64,000 nucleotides of DNA from Sphingopyxis sp. CCNWLW2 (lineage in GTDB: Bacteria; Pseudomonadota; Alphaproteobacteria; Sphingomonadales; Sphingomonadaceae), in NCBI RefSeq assembly GCF_037095755.1, contig NZ_JBAWKJ010000002.1, positions 1,178,001 to 1,242,000 of the forward strand. Direction: 5' to 3'. The position numbers and the translations under genes are program-made. Shown here piece by piece: positions 43,712-50,940 of this stretch. Each line of letters begins with the position of its first letter. Positions within the stretch are counted from its first letter, which is position 1. The notes beneath the pieces are model-generated. The model was not told where the DNA came from. It saw only the letters and a program-made list of their open reading frames with translations, and searched no databases.

Positions 43712-44088
43712 CCGACGCCCCGCCGCTCCACAGCATCGCCGCGATCCTGCCGTGCACCGATCTCGATGCCAGCACCGCCTTCTACGAAAAGCTCGGCCTG
43801 TCGGTCGTCGGCGACTATGGCAGCTATCGCCTGCTCGAAGATGGCAAGGGGTGGCAGCTTCACCTGACGAACGAGTCGCCCGAGGGGTGGCTGGTGCCGG
43901 GGCAGAATCCGTTCGGCCTCTACCTCTATACCGAGCGCGTCGCAGAATTGGCCGAGCGCGTGCGCGACGCGATCCTCGAACGCGAAAAGGCGCCGACGCA
44001 CAAACCGTGGGGCATGTACGAGTTCGCGCTCTCCGATCCCGACGAGACGCTGGTGCGCATCGGATGGCCAAGCGAGTTGATCGGCTAA
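43708..44088 (+). CDS. VOC (glyoxalase/bleomycin-resistance) family protein
   Basis: A 126-residue single-domain VOC protein: IAAILPCTDLDASTAFYEKLGLSVVGDYGSYRLL ... WQLHLTNES ... FGLYLYTERVAEL ... MYEFALSDPDETLVRIGWP. Metal-binding His/Glu positions are partly present (HLT, EFAL), so activity as a dioxygenase, isomerase or antibiotic-binding protein cannot be chosen. It overlaps the merC stop by four bases, so expression is coupled to the putative metal-controlled merC. Confidence 0.85.
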   Translation: MTDAPPLHSIAAILPCTDLDASTAFYEKLGLSVVGDYGSYRLLEDGKGWQLHLTNESPEGWLVPGQNPFGLYLYTERVAELAERVRDAILEREKAPTHKPWGMYEFALSDPDETLVRIGWPSELIG

Positions 44089-44103
44089 CCCTTACCTCAC
44101 CTT

Positions 44104-44202
44104 TGTCATTCACGCGCGAAGGCGGGAACCCAGTTGCAACGCTGGCTCGCAGGGTTGCTTGGAGAGTCGCTTGCCGCTCCGCGCCTTTCGCGGGAATGAC
44201 GA
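44104..44202. repeat. Dispersed palindromic repeat, type A
   Basis: Opens TGTCATTCACGCGCGAAGGCG and closes with CGCGCCTTTCGCGGGAATGACGA, its inverted counterpart, with a middle segment GGCTCGCAGGGTTGC...GAGTCGCTTGCCGC. Lies between the VOC gene and the XRE operator region. Same class as 460-542 and 57461-57538. Confidence 0.75.
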
Positions 44203-44227
44203 GAGGTGGATTGGCCTCCTTGTCACT

Positions 44228-44247
44228 TTGTCAATGTTACTTGACAA
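44228..44247 (+). promoter_or_regulatory. Probable operator 1 of the membrane protein/XRE operon
   Basis: TTGTCAA-tgttac-TTGACAA is a perfect 7-6-7 inverted repeat, 51 bases before the start codon. The same TGTCAA half-site recurs in operator 2. Confidence 0.7.
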
Positions 44248-44259
44248 TTTCGACTCATG

Positions 44260-44300
44260 ATGTCAATCTTCCTTGTCCATCAGATAAGGAAGATTGACAT
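44260..44300 (+). promoter_or_regulatory. 15-bp inverted repeat covering the ribosome site and start codon
   Basis: ATGTCAATCTTCCTT (44260-44274) and AAGGAAGATTGACAT (44286-44300) are perfect reverse complements with an 11-base loop. The right arm holds the Shine-Dalgarno AAGGAAG and the first two bases of the start ATG. As DNA, it could be a second XRE operator; as RNA, it would hide the translation start. Confidence 0.85.
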
Positions 44301-44919
44301 GTCCCAGCAGGCCGCCAAAACCGAAACCGGCTTCTCGGGCCGCCACCCGGCCTTGTGGGCGCTCCCCTTCGCGGCGGCGCTGGGCGCCATCGCCTATTGC
44401 GAGCATCGCGGTTTTCTGGGCGGCTGGCGTTCGCTGCCATTTGTTGCAGCGGCGACGCTGCTTCTCGTTCCACTGACGAAGGCGGCGAACAATCGGCAAG
44501 CCGCTGCAGGCGCGCTGTCGCCGGCGACACGACGATATAATCGGCGCATGCTGATCTGGTCCTTTGGTTATGTCCTGTGCCTGGGGATAGCTATGACCGT
44601 TCGCAACTATCTCGACCCGCAAGGCGCCCTGCTGTGGGGGATCGCCGTCCTGCCATCGATGCCGATGATCTTCTTCGTGTGGACGCTGGCCCGTTATGTG
44701 GTCGAGGAAGAGGATGAATATCTGCGATATCGCCAGACCAGCGCCGCCCTGATCGGCCTCGCACTCGTCCTTCTGGCCGGAACGCTGTGGGGTTTTCTGG
44801 AAACTTTCGGCGTTGCCCCGCATGTGCCCGCCTGGTGGGTGGTTCCGGTCTGGGCGATCGGCTTGGGGCTGGGCCAGATGATCATGACGTCGGCCGAACG
44901 GCGCGCGGGCCGGACATGA
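44299..44919 (+). CDS. Hypothetical multi-helix membrane protein, partner of XRE regulator
   Basis: A 206-residue membrane protein with about five to six helices, starting at ATG 44299 behind AAGGAAG within the hairpin. N-terminal SQQAAKTETGFSGRHPALWALPFAAALGAIAY; the middle MLIWSFGYVLCLGIAMTVRNYLDPQG and the C-terminal half with LARYVVEEEDEYLRYRQ are the main visible features. An acidic loop EEEDE lies at about residues 137-141. I do not recognise a transport activity. Its last four bases overlap the XRE gene, an arrangement typical of small membrane protein/XRE modules where the pair responds to membrane or redox conditions. Confidence 0.75.
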   Translation: MSQQAAKTETGFSGRHPALWALPFAAALGAIAYCEHRGFLGGWRSLPFVAAATLLLVPLTKAANNRQAAAGALSPATRRYNRRMLIWSFGYVLCLGIAMTVRNYLDPQGALLWGIAVLPSMPMIFFVWTLARYVVEEEDEYLRYRQTSAALIGLALVLLAGTLWGFLETFGVAPHVPAWWVVPVWAIGLGLGQMIMTSAERRAGRT

Positions 44920-45107
44920 AGAACCGCCTGAAAGTCCTGCGCGCCGAGCACGACTGGAGCCAGCAGGACCTCGCCGAGCGACTCGAGGTGTCGCGCCAGT
45001 CGGTCAACGCGATCGAGACCGGAAAATACGACCCGTCGCTTCCCCTCGCCTTTCGCATCGCTGACCTGTTCGACATGCGGATCGAAGAGATTTTTCTGCG
45101 CGACTGA
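44916..45107 (+). CDS. XRE-family transcriptional regulator
   Basis: A 63-residue protein that is only a helix-turn-helix: LKVLRAEHDWSQQDLAERLEVSRQSVNAIETGKYDPSLPLAFRIADLF, then MRIEEIFLRD. It belongs to the short YozG-like group of XRE regulators usually encoded after a membrane protein. The two palindromes upstream of the operon are the likeliest targets (autoregulation, inference). Starts at ATG 44916, overlapping the partner's stop. Confidence 0.92.
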   Translation: MKNRLKVLRAEHDWSQQDLAERLEVSRQSVNAIETGKYDPSLPLAFRIADLFDMRIEEIFLRD

Positions 45108-45173
45108 CCGGCAACCTTGCTCCCTCGCCCGTCCCCCGCTAGGGCGACGGCCAGCCGGAAAGGAGCCGTCCCC

Positions 45174-45428
45174 ATGTTCAAGCGCCTGTTCGTCGACCAT
45201 CCCAAGAGCGTCGATGAGAATTACATCGAGCATTTTGGCGTCGCGTCGAAATTCGGCGTGACGATGATCTATGGCGGCCTGTGCGCGCTCGTGCATGCCG
45301 TGGTTCCCGGCTGGTGTATCACCACGGGCAGCGACACGATCCAGCGGCTGAACCATATCATGGTCGAAAAGCGGCGCGCCAAGGGGCAGGCCGTGATGCA
45401 GATGAGCACGATCGACTGGGTCATCTGA
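45174..45428 (+). CDS. DUF6356 family protein
   Basis: An 84-residue protein: it begins FKRLFVDHPKSVDENYIEHFGVASKFGVTMIYGGLCALVHAVVPGWC, with a single membrane-spanning segment (about residues 27-45), and then TTGSDTIQRLNHIM. This matches DUF6356, a small sphingomonad/alphaproteobacterial family with a helical N-terminus and one transmembrane helix. Function unknown. Five bases after its stop a hydrolase gene begins, so the two probably form one unit. Confidence 0.8.
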   Translation: MFKRLFVDHPKSVDENYIEHFGVASKFGVTMIYGGLCALVHAVVPGWCITTGSDTIQRLNHIMVEKRRAKGQAVMQMSTIDWVI

Positions 45429-45433
45429 TCCCG

Positions 45434-46189
45434 GTGGACGCCCCACACGATTATCTCGACCGTTCGGGCCGTCCGCGGCTCGCCTATCGCTATACGGCCG
45501 GCACCAAGCCGACGATCGTCTTCCTGCCCGGTTACATGTCCGACATGGCGGGCGGAAAGGCGACCGCGCTGTTCGATTGGGCCGCGGCGGAGGGTCATGC
45601 CTGCCTGCTCCTCGACTATGCCGGATGCGGATTGTCGGACGGGTTGTTCGGCGACCAGACCCTGCTCGACTGGCGCGGCGACGTACTCGATCTGATCGAT
45701 GCGAAGGCCGAGGGCCCGGTCGTCATCGTCGGATCGTCGATGGGCGGGTGGCTGATGTTGCTCACCGCATTGGCGCTCGTCCAGCGCGACGGGCCCGGCC
45801 GCGTGGCGGGACTCGTCGGCCTCGCCGCGGCGCCCGATTTCACCGACTGGGGCTTCAGCGACGCCGAGAAGGCAATCATCCTTGCCGAAGGCGAACTGCG
45901 CGAGGAAACGCCGTACAGCGACCAGCCCTATGTGACGACGCGCGGCTTTTTCCAGTCGGGCGAAGCGAACCGGCTGCTCGATACCGATATTCCCCTCGCC
46001 TGCCCGGTCCGCCTGCTCCACGGCGAAGAGGATGGCGATGTGCCGTCCGGCATCAGCCTGCGGCTTTCCGCGGCGCTTGCGAGCGCGGATGTGCAGGTGA
46101 CGCTGGTCAAGGGCGGCGATCACCGCCTATCGCGCGACACCGACATCGCGCTGCTGATCGACACCGTCGCGCGTATCGCGACAAATTAG
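45434..46189 (+). CDS. Alpha/beta-hydrolase
   Basis: A 251-residue cytoplasmic alpha/beta-hydrolase started at GTG 45434. The oxyanion region is FLPGYMSDM, the nucleophile elbow GSSMGG at about residue 100, the acid in LHGEEDGDV and the His in GGDHRLSRD near the C-terminus. The layout fits carboxylesterase/palmitoyl thioesterase-type enzymes (ABHD10-like). The substrate is unknown. Its 3' end, including the stop codon, is duplicated just downstream. Confidence 0.88.
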   Translation: MDAPHDYLDRSGRPRLAYRYTAGTKPTIVFLPGYMSDMAGGKATALFDWAAAEGHACLLLDYAGCGLSDGLFGDQTLLDWRGDVLDLIDAKAEGPVVIVGSSMGGWLMLLTALALVQRDGPGRVAGLVGLAAAPDFTDWGFSDAEKAIILAEGELREETPYSDQPYVTTRGFFQSGEANRLLDTDIPLACPVRLLHGEEDGDVPSGISLRLSAALASADVQVTLVKGGDHRLSRDTDIALLIDTVARIATN

Positions 46190-46217
46190 ACACCGTCGCG
46201 CGGCTCGCGACGAACTA
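46160..46217. repeat. 29-bp tandem copy of the hydrolase 3' end
   Basis: Units at 46160-46188 and 46189-46217 match at 25 of 29 bases. Each unit encodes DTVAR(I/L)ATN and a TAG stop in its own frame; differences are silent or conservative. The second unit is untranslated after the real stop at 46189. Confidence 0.9.
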
Positions 46218-46227
46218 GAGGAACATC

Positions 46228-46665
46228 ATGGCTCGCAGCGATTTCAAATTCAGCGTCAAAAAGCGCGTCCGCTATGCCGAGATCGACGCGCAGGCGGTGG
46301 TGTTCAACAGCCGCTATCTCGAATATTTCGACATCGGGATCACCGAATATTGGCGCGGCGTCGGCGTTTATGATCGCTGGCCGGCGCATAGCAGCCCCGA
46401 ATTCCATGTCGCACGCGCCGAGGTCAATTATCGCGCGCCGATCCTGCTCGACGAGGAAATCGACATTTGCGTGCGCGCCGCGCGCGTCGGTACCAGTTCG
46501 ATTACCTATTTGTTCGAACTGCACGGCGCGGGGAAAGACGATCTGCGCGCCGACGGCCAGCTGATCTATGTCCATGTCGCCGAGGCGCAAGGCGCGCCGG
46601 CACCGGTGCCCGACGAATTCCTATTCCTGTTCGAAGCGTTTGAAGAGCGGGCCCTTCGCGCCTAA
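46228..46665 (+). CDS. Acyl-CoA thioesterase, hotdog fold (4HBT)
   Basis: A 145-residue hotdog protein: VRYAEIDAQAVVFNSRYLEYFDIGITEYWR at the start carries the catalytic Asp of the YbgC-like 4-hydroxybenzoyl-CoA thioesterase group, and VARAEVNYRAPILLDEEIDI follows. Cleaves acyl-CoA thioesters; substrate unknown. Start ATG behind GAGGAAC. It follows the duplicated end of the hydrolase gene and precedes gloA by 9 bases. Confidence 0.9.
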   Translation: MARSDFKFSVKKRVRYAEIDAQAVVFNSRYLEYFDIGITEYWRGVGVYDRWPAHSSPEFHVARAEVNYRAPILLDEEIDICVRAARVGTSSITYLFELHGAGKDDLRADGQLIYVHVAEAQGAPAPVPDEFLFLFEAFEERALRA

Positions 46666-46674
46666 TATAGGCGG

Positions 46675-47112
46675 ATGACCAAATATCTTCACACGATGAT
46701 CCGCGTTTCGGATCCCGACGCCACCGTCGACTTCTTCAAGCTGATTGGGCTGGAGGAAACGCGCCGTTTCGACAATGAGGCCGGCCGCTTCACCCTCATC
46801 TTTCTCGCCGCCCCCGGACAGGGCGATGTGGCCGAGGTCGAGCTGACCTATAACTGGCCGCCCGCCGACGGCAGCGCGCCCGAGAAATATTCGGGCGGAC
46901 GCAATTTCGGGCATCTCGCATACCGCGTCGACGATATCTATGCGACGTGCCAGCGACTGATGGACGCCGGGGTGACGATCAATCGCCCGCCGCGCGACGG
47001 CCATATGGCGTTCGTGCGCTCGCCCGACGGCATTTCGGTCGAGCTGCTGCAGGAAGGCACGCTCGACCCCGCCGAACCCTGGGCCTCGATGCCCAACACC
47101 GGCGCCTGGTAG
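46675..47112 (+). CDS. gloA: Lactoylglutathione lyase (glyoxalase I)
   Basis: A 145-residue VOC enzyme that isomerises the glutathione-methylglyoxal adduct to S-lactoylglutathione. Metal ligands fit His6 (YLHTMIRVSD), Glu in VAEVELTYN, His in FGHLAYRVDD and Glu in ISVELLQ. The tail DPAEPWASMPNTGAW is a glyoxalase I end. It starts 9 bases after the thioesterase stop. Downstream are a VOC paralog and gloB, making a glyoxalase cluster. Confidence 0.93.
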   Translation: MTKYLHTMIRVSDPDATVDFFKLIGLEETRRFDNEAGRFTLIFLAAPGQGDVAEVELTYNWPPADGSAPEKYSGGRNFGHLAYRVDDIYATCQRLMDAGVTINRPPRDGHMAFVRSPDGISVELLQEGTLDPAEPWASMPNTGAW

Positions 47113-47122
47113 GAGCCGCGCG

Positions 47123-47530
47123 ATGCCGGGCCTGTTGATCAACATCGACGTGCCCGACCTCGCCGCTGCTGAGCGCTTCTATACGAGCGCCTTAGGACTG
47201 ACCGCGGCCCGGCGGTTCGACGACGATATCGTCGAGCTGACCGGCTGCGAGGCGCCCATCTATCTGATCGTCAAGCCCGCGGGGTCGGCGATCGGCCCCC
47301 GCGGCGGCGACTTTCGCCGTTACAACCGGCATTGGACGCCGGTGCATCCCGATTTTTCTGTCGCTGACCTCGACGATGCGATCGCCCGCGCCATTGCCGC
47401 GGGCGCGAAACAGGAGGGCGAGACATTGGCGCTGCCCTATGGCAGACAGGCGATGTTCGCCGACCCGTTCGGCAATGGATTCTGCCTGATCGAGTTCAAC
47501 GAGCGGGGCTATGACGCCCTTCTGAGCTGA
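47123..47530 (+). CDS. VOC family protein
   Basis: A 135-residue VOC protein: LLINIDVPDLAAAERFYTSALGLTAARRFDDDIVEL, IYLIVKPAG, HWTPVHPDFSVADLDDAI and FADPFGNGFCLIEF. It keeps most of the fold's typical positions but lacks the neat His/Glu set of GloA, so function as a second glyoxalase is doubtful. It starts 10 bases after gloA and is followed by gloB, so it is likely part of the same transcript. Confidence 0.85.
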   Translation: MPGLLINIDVPDLAAAERFYTSALGLTAARRFDDDIVELTGCEAPIYLIVKPAGSAIGPRGGDFRRYNRHWTPVHPDFSVADLDDAIARAIAAGAKQEGETLALPYGRQAMFADPFGNGFCLIEFNERGYDALLS

Positions 47531-47598
47531 GCAGGCGGATCAAGGTCCCGGCGTCCCCGCTCCGTCTTCAAGGGGTGAGACGCTGGAAAGGAGATATC

Positions 47599-48327
47599 AT
47601 GGCTGCGCTGGACATCGTCCGTATTCCCGTCCTCAGCGACAATTATGTATGGCTGGTCCATGATCCCGTCAGCGAAGCAACGATGGTCGTCGACCCCGCA
47701 GTCGCCGAGCCCGTGCTCGAAGCCGCCGCCGCGCGCGGCTGGACGATTACCGATATCTGGAACACGCACTGGCATCCCGATCACACCGGCGGCAACGCCG
47801 CGATCAAGGAAGCGACCGGCTGCAAGATCACCGGTCCCGCGGCCGAATATGCGCGTATCCCGACGCTCGATGTGCAGGTGAAGGGGGGCGACGCGGTGCG
47901 GCTTGGCGAACATGTCGCCGATGTCTGGGATGTGCCCGCGCACACCGCGGGGCATATCGCCTATCATTTCGGCGGCGACGCCGCGATCTTCGTCGGCGAT
48001 ACGATGTTCGCGATGGGCTGCGGCCGCCTGTTCGAAGGCACCGCCGAGCAGATGTTCGCGAACATGCAGAAGCTCGGCACGCTCGACGATGCGACGCGCG
48101 TTTATTGCGCGCACGAATACACGCTGTCGAACGCGCGCTTTGCGGTGACGGTCGAGCCCGACAATGCCGCGCTGGCCGCGCGGCTCGCCGCGGTCGAATC
48201 CGCGCGCGCGGCGGGCGAGGCGACGGTGCCGACGAGCATCGGCGAAGAGCGCGCGACCAACCCCTTTTTACGCGCGCCGAGCGCGGCCGAACTCGGCCGT
48301 ATCCGCGCGCTCAAGGATGCGGCATAA
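47599..48327 (+). CDS. gloB: Hydroxyacylglutathione hydrolase (glyoxalase II)
   Basis: A 242-residue metallo-beta-lactamase-fold enzyme that hydrolyses S-lactoylglutathione to D-lactate and glutathione. Metal-binding THWHPDHTGG (HxHxDH) is at about residue 56; further ligands are in AHTAGHIAYH, VGDTMFAMGCGRLFEG and CAHEYT. Start ATG 47599 behind GGAAAGGAG. Together with gloA it completes methylglyoxal removal. Confidence 0.94.
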   Translation: MAALDIVRIPVLSDNYVWLVHDPVSEATMVVDPAVAEPVLEAAAARGWTITDIWNTHWHPDHTGGNAAIKEATGCKITGPAAEYARIPTLDVQVKGGDAVRLGEHVADVWDVPAHTAGHIAYHFGGDAAIFVGDTMFAMGCGRLFEGTAEQMFANMQKLGTLDDATRVYCAHEYTLSNARFAVTVEPDNAALAARLAAVESARAAGEATVPTSIGEERATNPFLRAPSAAELGRIRALKDAA

Positions 48328-48388
48328 TGCCGCTTCAGCGCGCATTCATCCGTCCGGGCCATAATGGCCGATCTCAAGGAGTAAATTC

Positions 48389-48835
48389 ATGGCGAAGCTG
48401 AACCTGATGGCCGCCGCGCTGTTGACCGCGGCCGCGCCGCTGGTCGCAAGCTGCGCGCCCGCCGGTTCGGGCGAGCCCGGCGCCGCGGCGCTCACGCCCA
48501 AACAGGCCGAACGGCTCGACAAGCAGCTTGCGGGCAAGGTTCCGGGCGAGCCGGTGCGCTGCCTCCCCAATTATCGCAGCAACGACACGATCCGCGTGTC
48601 TGACAGCATCCTGCTTTATCGCTCGGGCGGCAATCTCGTCTATCGTAACGACTTGAAGAGCAGTTGCCCGGGCCTCGCGCGCGACAGCGACATCATGGTG
48701 GTCCGCCAGTTCGGGTCGTCGACCTGCGAAGGCGATTTCTTCCACCTGGTCGACCGGTCGAGCGGCATCCGCGGTCCGACATGTGTTTTTGGCGAGTTCG
48801 TCCCCTATCGCAAACCGGCGGGGGACAAAGGCTGA
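48389..48835 (+). CDS. Secreted hypothetical protein
   Basis: A 148-residue protein. Signal peptide with a lipobox-like VASC at about residues 19-22, suggesting a lipoprotein. The mature part has four cysteines (VRCLPN, SSCPG, STCEGD, PTCVFG) and an alternating basic/acidic pattern (RVSDSILLYRSGGNLVYRNDLKSSCPGLARDSD). I recognise only a loose similarity to sphingomonad secreted proteins of unknown role. Start behind CAAGGAGTAA. Confidence 0.65.
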   Translation: MAKLNLMAAALLTAAAPLVASCAPAGSGEPGAAALTPKQAERLDKQLAGKVPGEPVRCLPNYRSNDTIRVSDSILLYRSGGNLVYRNDLKSSCPGLARDSDIMVVRQFGSSTCEGDFFHLVDRSSGIRGPTCVFGEFVPYRKPAGDKG

Positions 48836-48906
48836 GCCTTGGGTTCAGTCGTAGGCGGGGTCCGGTTTGCGCCGAGCTCTTCGGGTCGCACCCCCGCCTG
48901 CTTATA

Positions 48907-49083
48907 GTCCCTTCCCCCTCGATGGGGGAAGGATACGCAGCCTTGTCGCGGAGCGGCTAGGCGAAGTTGGATGGGGGTGATGGTGCGTCATTGCACTGTC
49001 GCTTCAGGCCGAGACCGCACCCCCACCGCTGCGACTAGCCAGCAAGCTGGCAAGTTTCGCTGCCTCCCCCATCAAGGGGGAGG
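48907..49083. repeat. Dispersed palindromic repeat, type C
   Basis: Outer ends CCTTCCCCCTCGATGGGGGAAG and CTGCCTCCCCCATCAAGGGGG are short self-complementary blocks, with GCTGCGACTAGCCAGCAAGC...CTTTCGC inside. A second member lies at 52677-52793; the CGACTAGC...AAGCTGGCAAG-type core is common to both. It occupies the gap between a hypothetical gene and the acyl-CoA synthetase (convergent). Confidence 0.75.
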
Positions 49084-49085
49084 AC

Positions 49086-50891
49086 TCAGGCTTTATACAG
49101 CGCCGCGATCTTGTCCTCGTAGACCTGTTTCAGGATATGGCGCCGGATCTTCATCGACGGCGTCATCTGCTCATTCTCGATCGTGAAGGGCTCGTCGGCG
49201 AAGTCGAATTTGCGGACCTTTTCGATCACCGAGAGCTGGCCGTTGACGCGGTCGACCGCGGCGCGCAGCGTGGCGCGGAATTTCTCATGCTCGCGGAGGC
49301 GCTCGAGATCCTTGGGCAAGCCTTCGGCCTCGGCCCATTCGGCCATCCATTCGGGATCGGGGACAAGGATGCCGACAAGATGCGGGCGCTTGTCGCCATA
49401 GACCATCGCCTGCAAAATCTCGGGCTGGAGCGTCAACATGCCCTCGACGCGCTGCGGCGAGACATTGTCGCCCTTGTCGTTGACGATCAGGTCCTTCTTG
49501 CGGTCGGTGATGACGATGCGGCCCTGCCCATCGATATGGCCGATATCGCCCGTGTGGAGCCAGCCATCAACGAGTACGCGTTCGGTCTCGGCCTTGTTGC
49601 GCCAATAACCCTTCATCACCAGCTCGCCGCGTACGAGGATTTCGCCGTCGTCAGCGATGCGCACTTCGGTGTTCATCAGCGGCGGGCCGACGGTGTCCAT
49701 CTTGATCCCGGCGCTCGGGCGGTTGCAGCTGATCACCGGCCCCGCCTCGGTCTGGCCATAGCCTTGCAGCAAGGTCAGCCCGATCGAGTGGAAGAACACG
49801 CCGATTTCGGGGTTGAGCGGCGCGCCGCCCGACACGAGCGCCTTCATCCGGCCGCCGAAACGCTTGCCGATCTTGGGGCGGAACAATTTGTCGAGGATCA
49901 GGTCGACCGGGCGGTCGAGGATGCCCATCCGCCGCTCATAATCCTTTTCACCGACGCGCAGCGCCTGGTTCAGCATCCAGTTCGCGAGCTTGCCCTGTTT
50001 TTCGACCGACTTGATCATCCGTGCGCGGATCACCTCGAACAGGCGCGGGACGACGACCATGATCGTCGGGCGCGTCTCCTCGATGTTCGAGACGAGCTTT
50101 TCCAGCCCCTCGCTATAATAGATTTGCGCGCCGACCATGATCGGCAGGAACTGGCCGCCCGAATGTTCATAGGCGTGGCTGAGGGGCAGGAACGACAGGA
50201 ACACTTCCTCGTCGCCGATGCCGAAATCACTGACCAGCACCTCGGCGGCGCCCGCGGCATTGTGCAGGATCGCGCCGTGATGCTGCATCACGCCGCGCGG
50301 CGCGCCGCCGGTGCCGCTGGTGTAGATGAGGCACGCGGTATCCTCGCGCTTCATCGCGGCGCCGCGCGCCTTCGTTTCTTCCACATACGCTTCGCCGCCC
50401 TCCACGAGCGGCCCCCAGTCGTGAACCGCAACCTCGCCGTGCTGGCCGACGCGCAGGCTCTCCATGCTGATCACGATGTGCGCTTCGGAGCGCATCACCG
50501 CGGGCATCAGCGTGCGTGCGAGCTTCGCGGTCGAGACGATCACCGCCTTCGCGCCGCTGTTGTCGAGGATGTGCTGATGGTCGCGTTCGGTGTTGGTCGT
50601 ATAGGTCGGGACGGTGATGCAGCCCGCGGCCATGATGCCGAGGTCGGCGATGCACCATTCGGGCCGGTTCTCGCTGACCAACACCACCCGGTCGCCTTCC
50701 TTGAGCCCCAGTTCGCGCAAATTATGCGCGAGCGCCGACACCTGATTGGCGACCTGCCGCCAGCTCAGCGGATGCCAGGCGCGGTCGGCCTTGCGCCACA
50801 GGAAGGGATCTTCGCCGCCGCGCCCCGCACGGTCGAAGAACATCGCGACCAGACTCGAAAAATGGTCGAGATGGGGATTTTCAAGCTTCAT
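49086..50891 (-). CDS. fadD: Long-chain acyl-CoA synthetase (AMP-forming)
   Basis: A 601-residue adenylate-forming enzyme: ATP-binding YTSGTGGAPRGV (about residue 188-199), PTIMVVVPRLFEVIRARM, SGGAPLNPEIGVFFHSIGLTLLQGYGQTE, GWLHTGDIGHIDGQGRIVITDRKKDLI and a final KMR-like MKIRRHILKQ. The sequence resembles the FadD15-type long-chain enzymes. It esterifies fatty acids to CoA with AMP and PPi release. Start ATG 50891 behind GGAGAGAGG. It follows a gamma-glutamyltransferase gene in the same direction. Confidence 0.92.
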   Translation of the reverse strand: MKLENPHLDHFSSLVAMFFDRAGRGGEDPFLWRKADRAWHPLSWRQVANQVSALAHNLRELGLKEGDRVVLVSENRPEWCIADLGIMAAGCITVPTYTTNTERDHQHILDNSGAKAVIVSTAKLARTLMPAVMRSEAHIVISMESLRVGQHGEVAVHDWGPLVEGGEAYVEETKARGAAMKREDTACLIYTSGTGGAPRGVMQHHGAILHNAAGAAEVLVSDFGIGDEEVFLSFLPLSHAYEHSGGQFLPIMVGAQIYYSEGLEKLVSNIEETRPTIMVVVPRLFEVIRARMIKSVEKQGKLANWMLNQALRVGEKDYERRMGILDRPVDLILDKLFRPKIGKRFGGRMKALVSGGAPLNPEIGVFFHSIGLTLLQGYGQTEAGPVISCNRPSAGIKMDTVGPPLMNTEVRIADDGEILVRGELVMKGYWRNKAETERVLVDGWLHTGDIGHIDGQGRIVITDRKKDLIVNDKGDNVSPQRVEGMLTLQPEILQAMVYGDKRPHLVGILVPDPEWMAEWAEAEGLPKDLERLREHEKFRATLRAAVDRVNGQLSVIEKVRKFDFADEPFTIENEQMTPSMKIRRHILKQVYEDKIAALYKA

Positions 50892-50940
50892 TCTGCCTCT
50901 CTCCAGGGAGATTTCGTTGCTTCTGTTCTGTTATCGTTGA

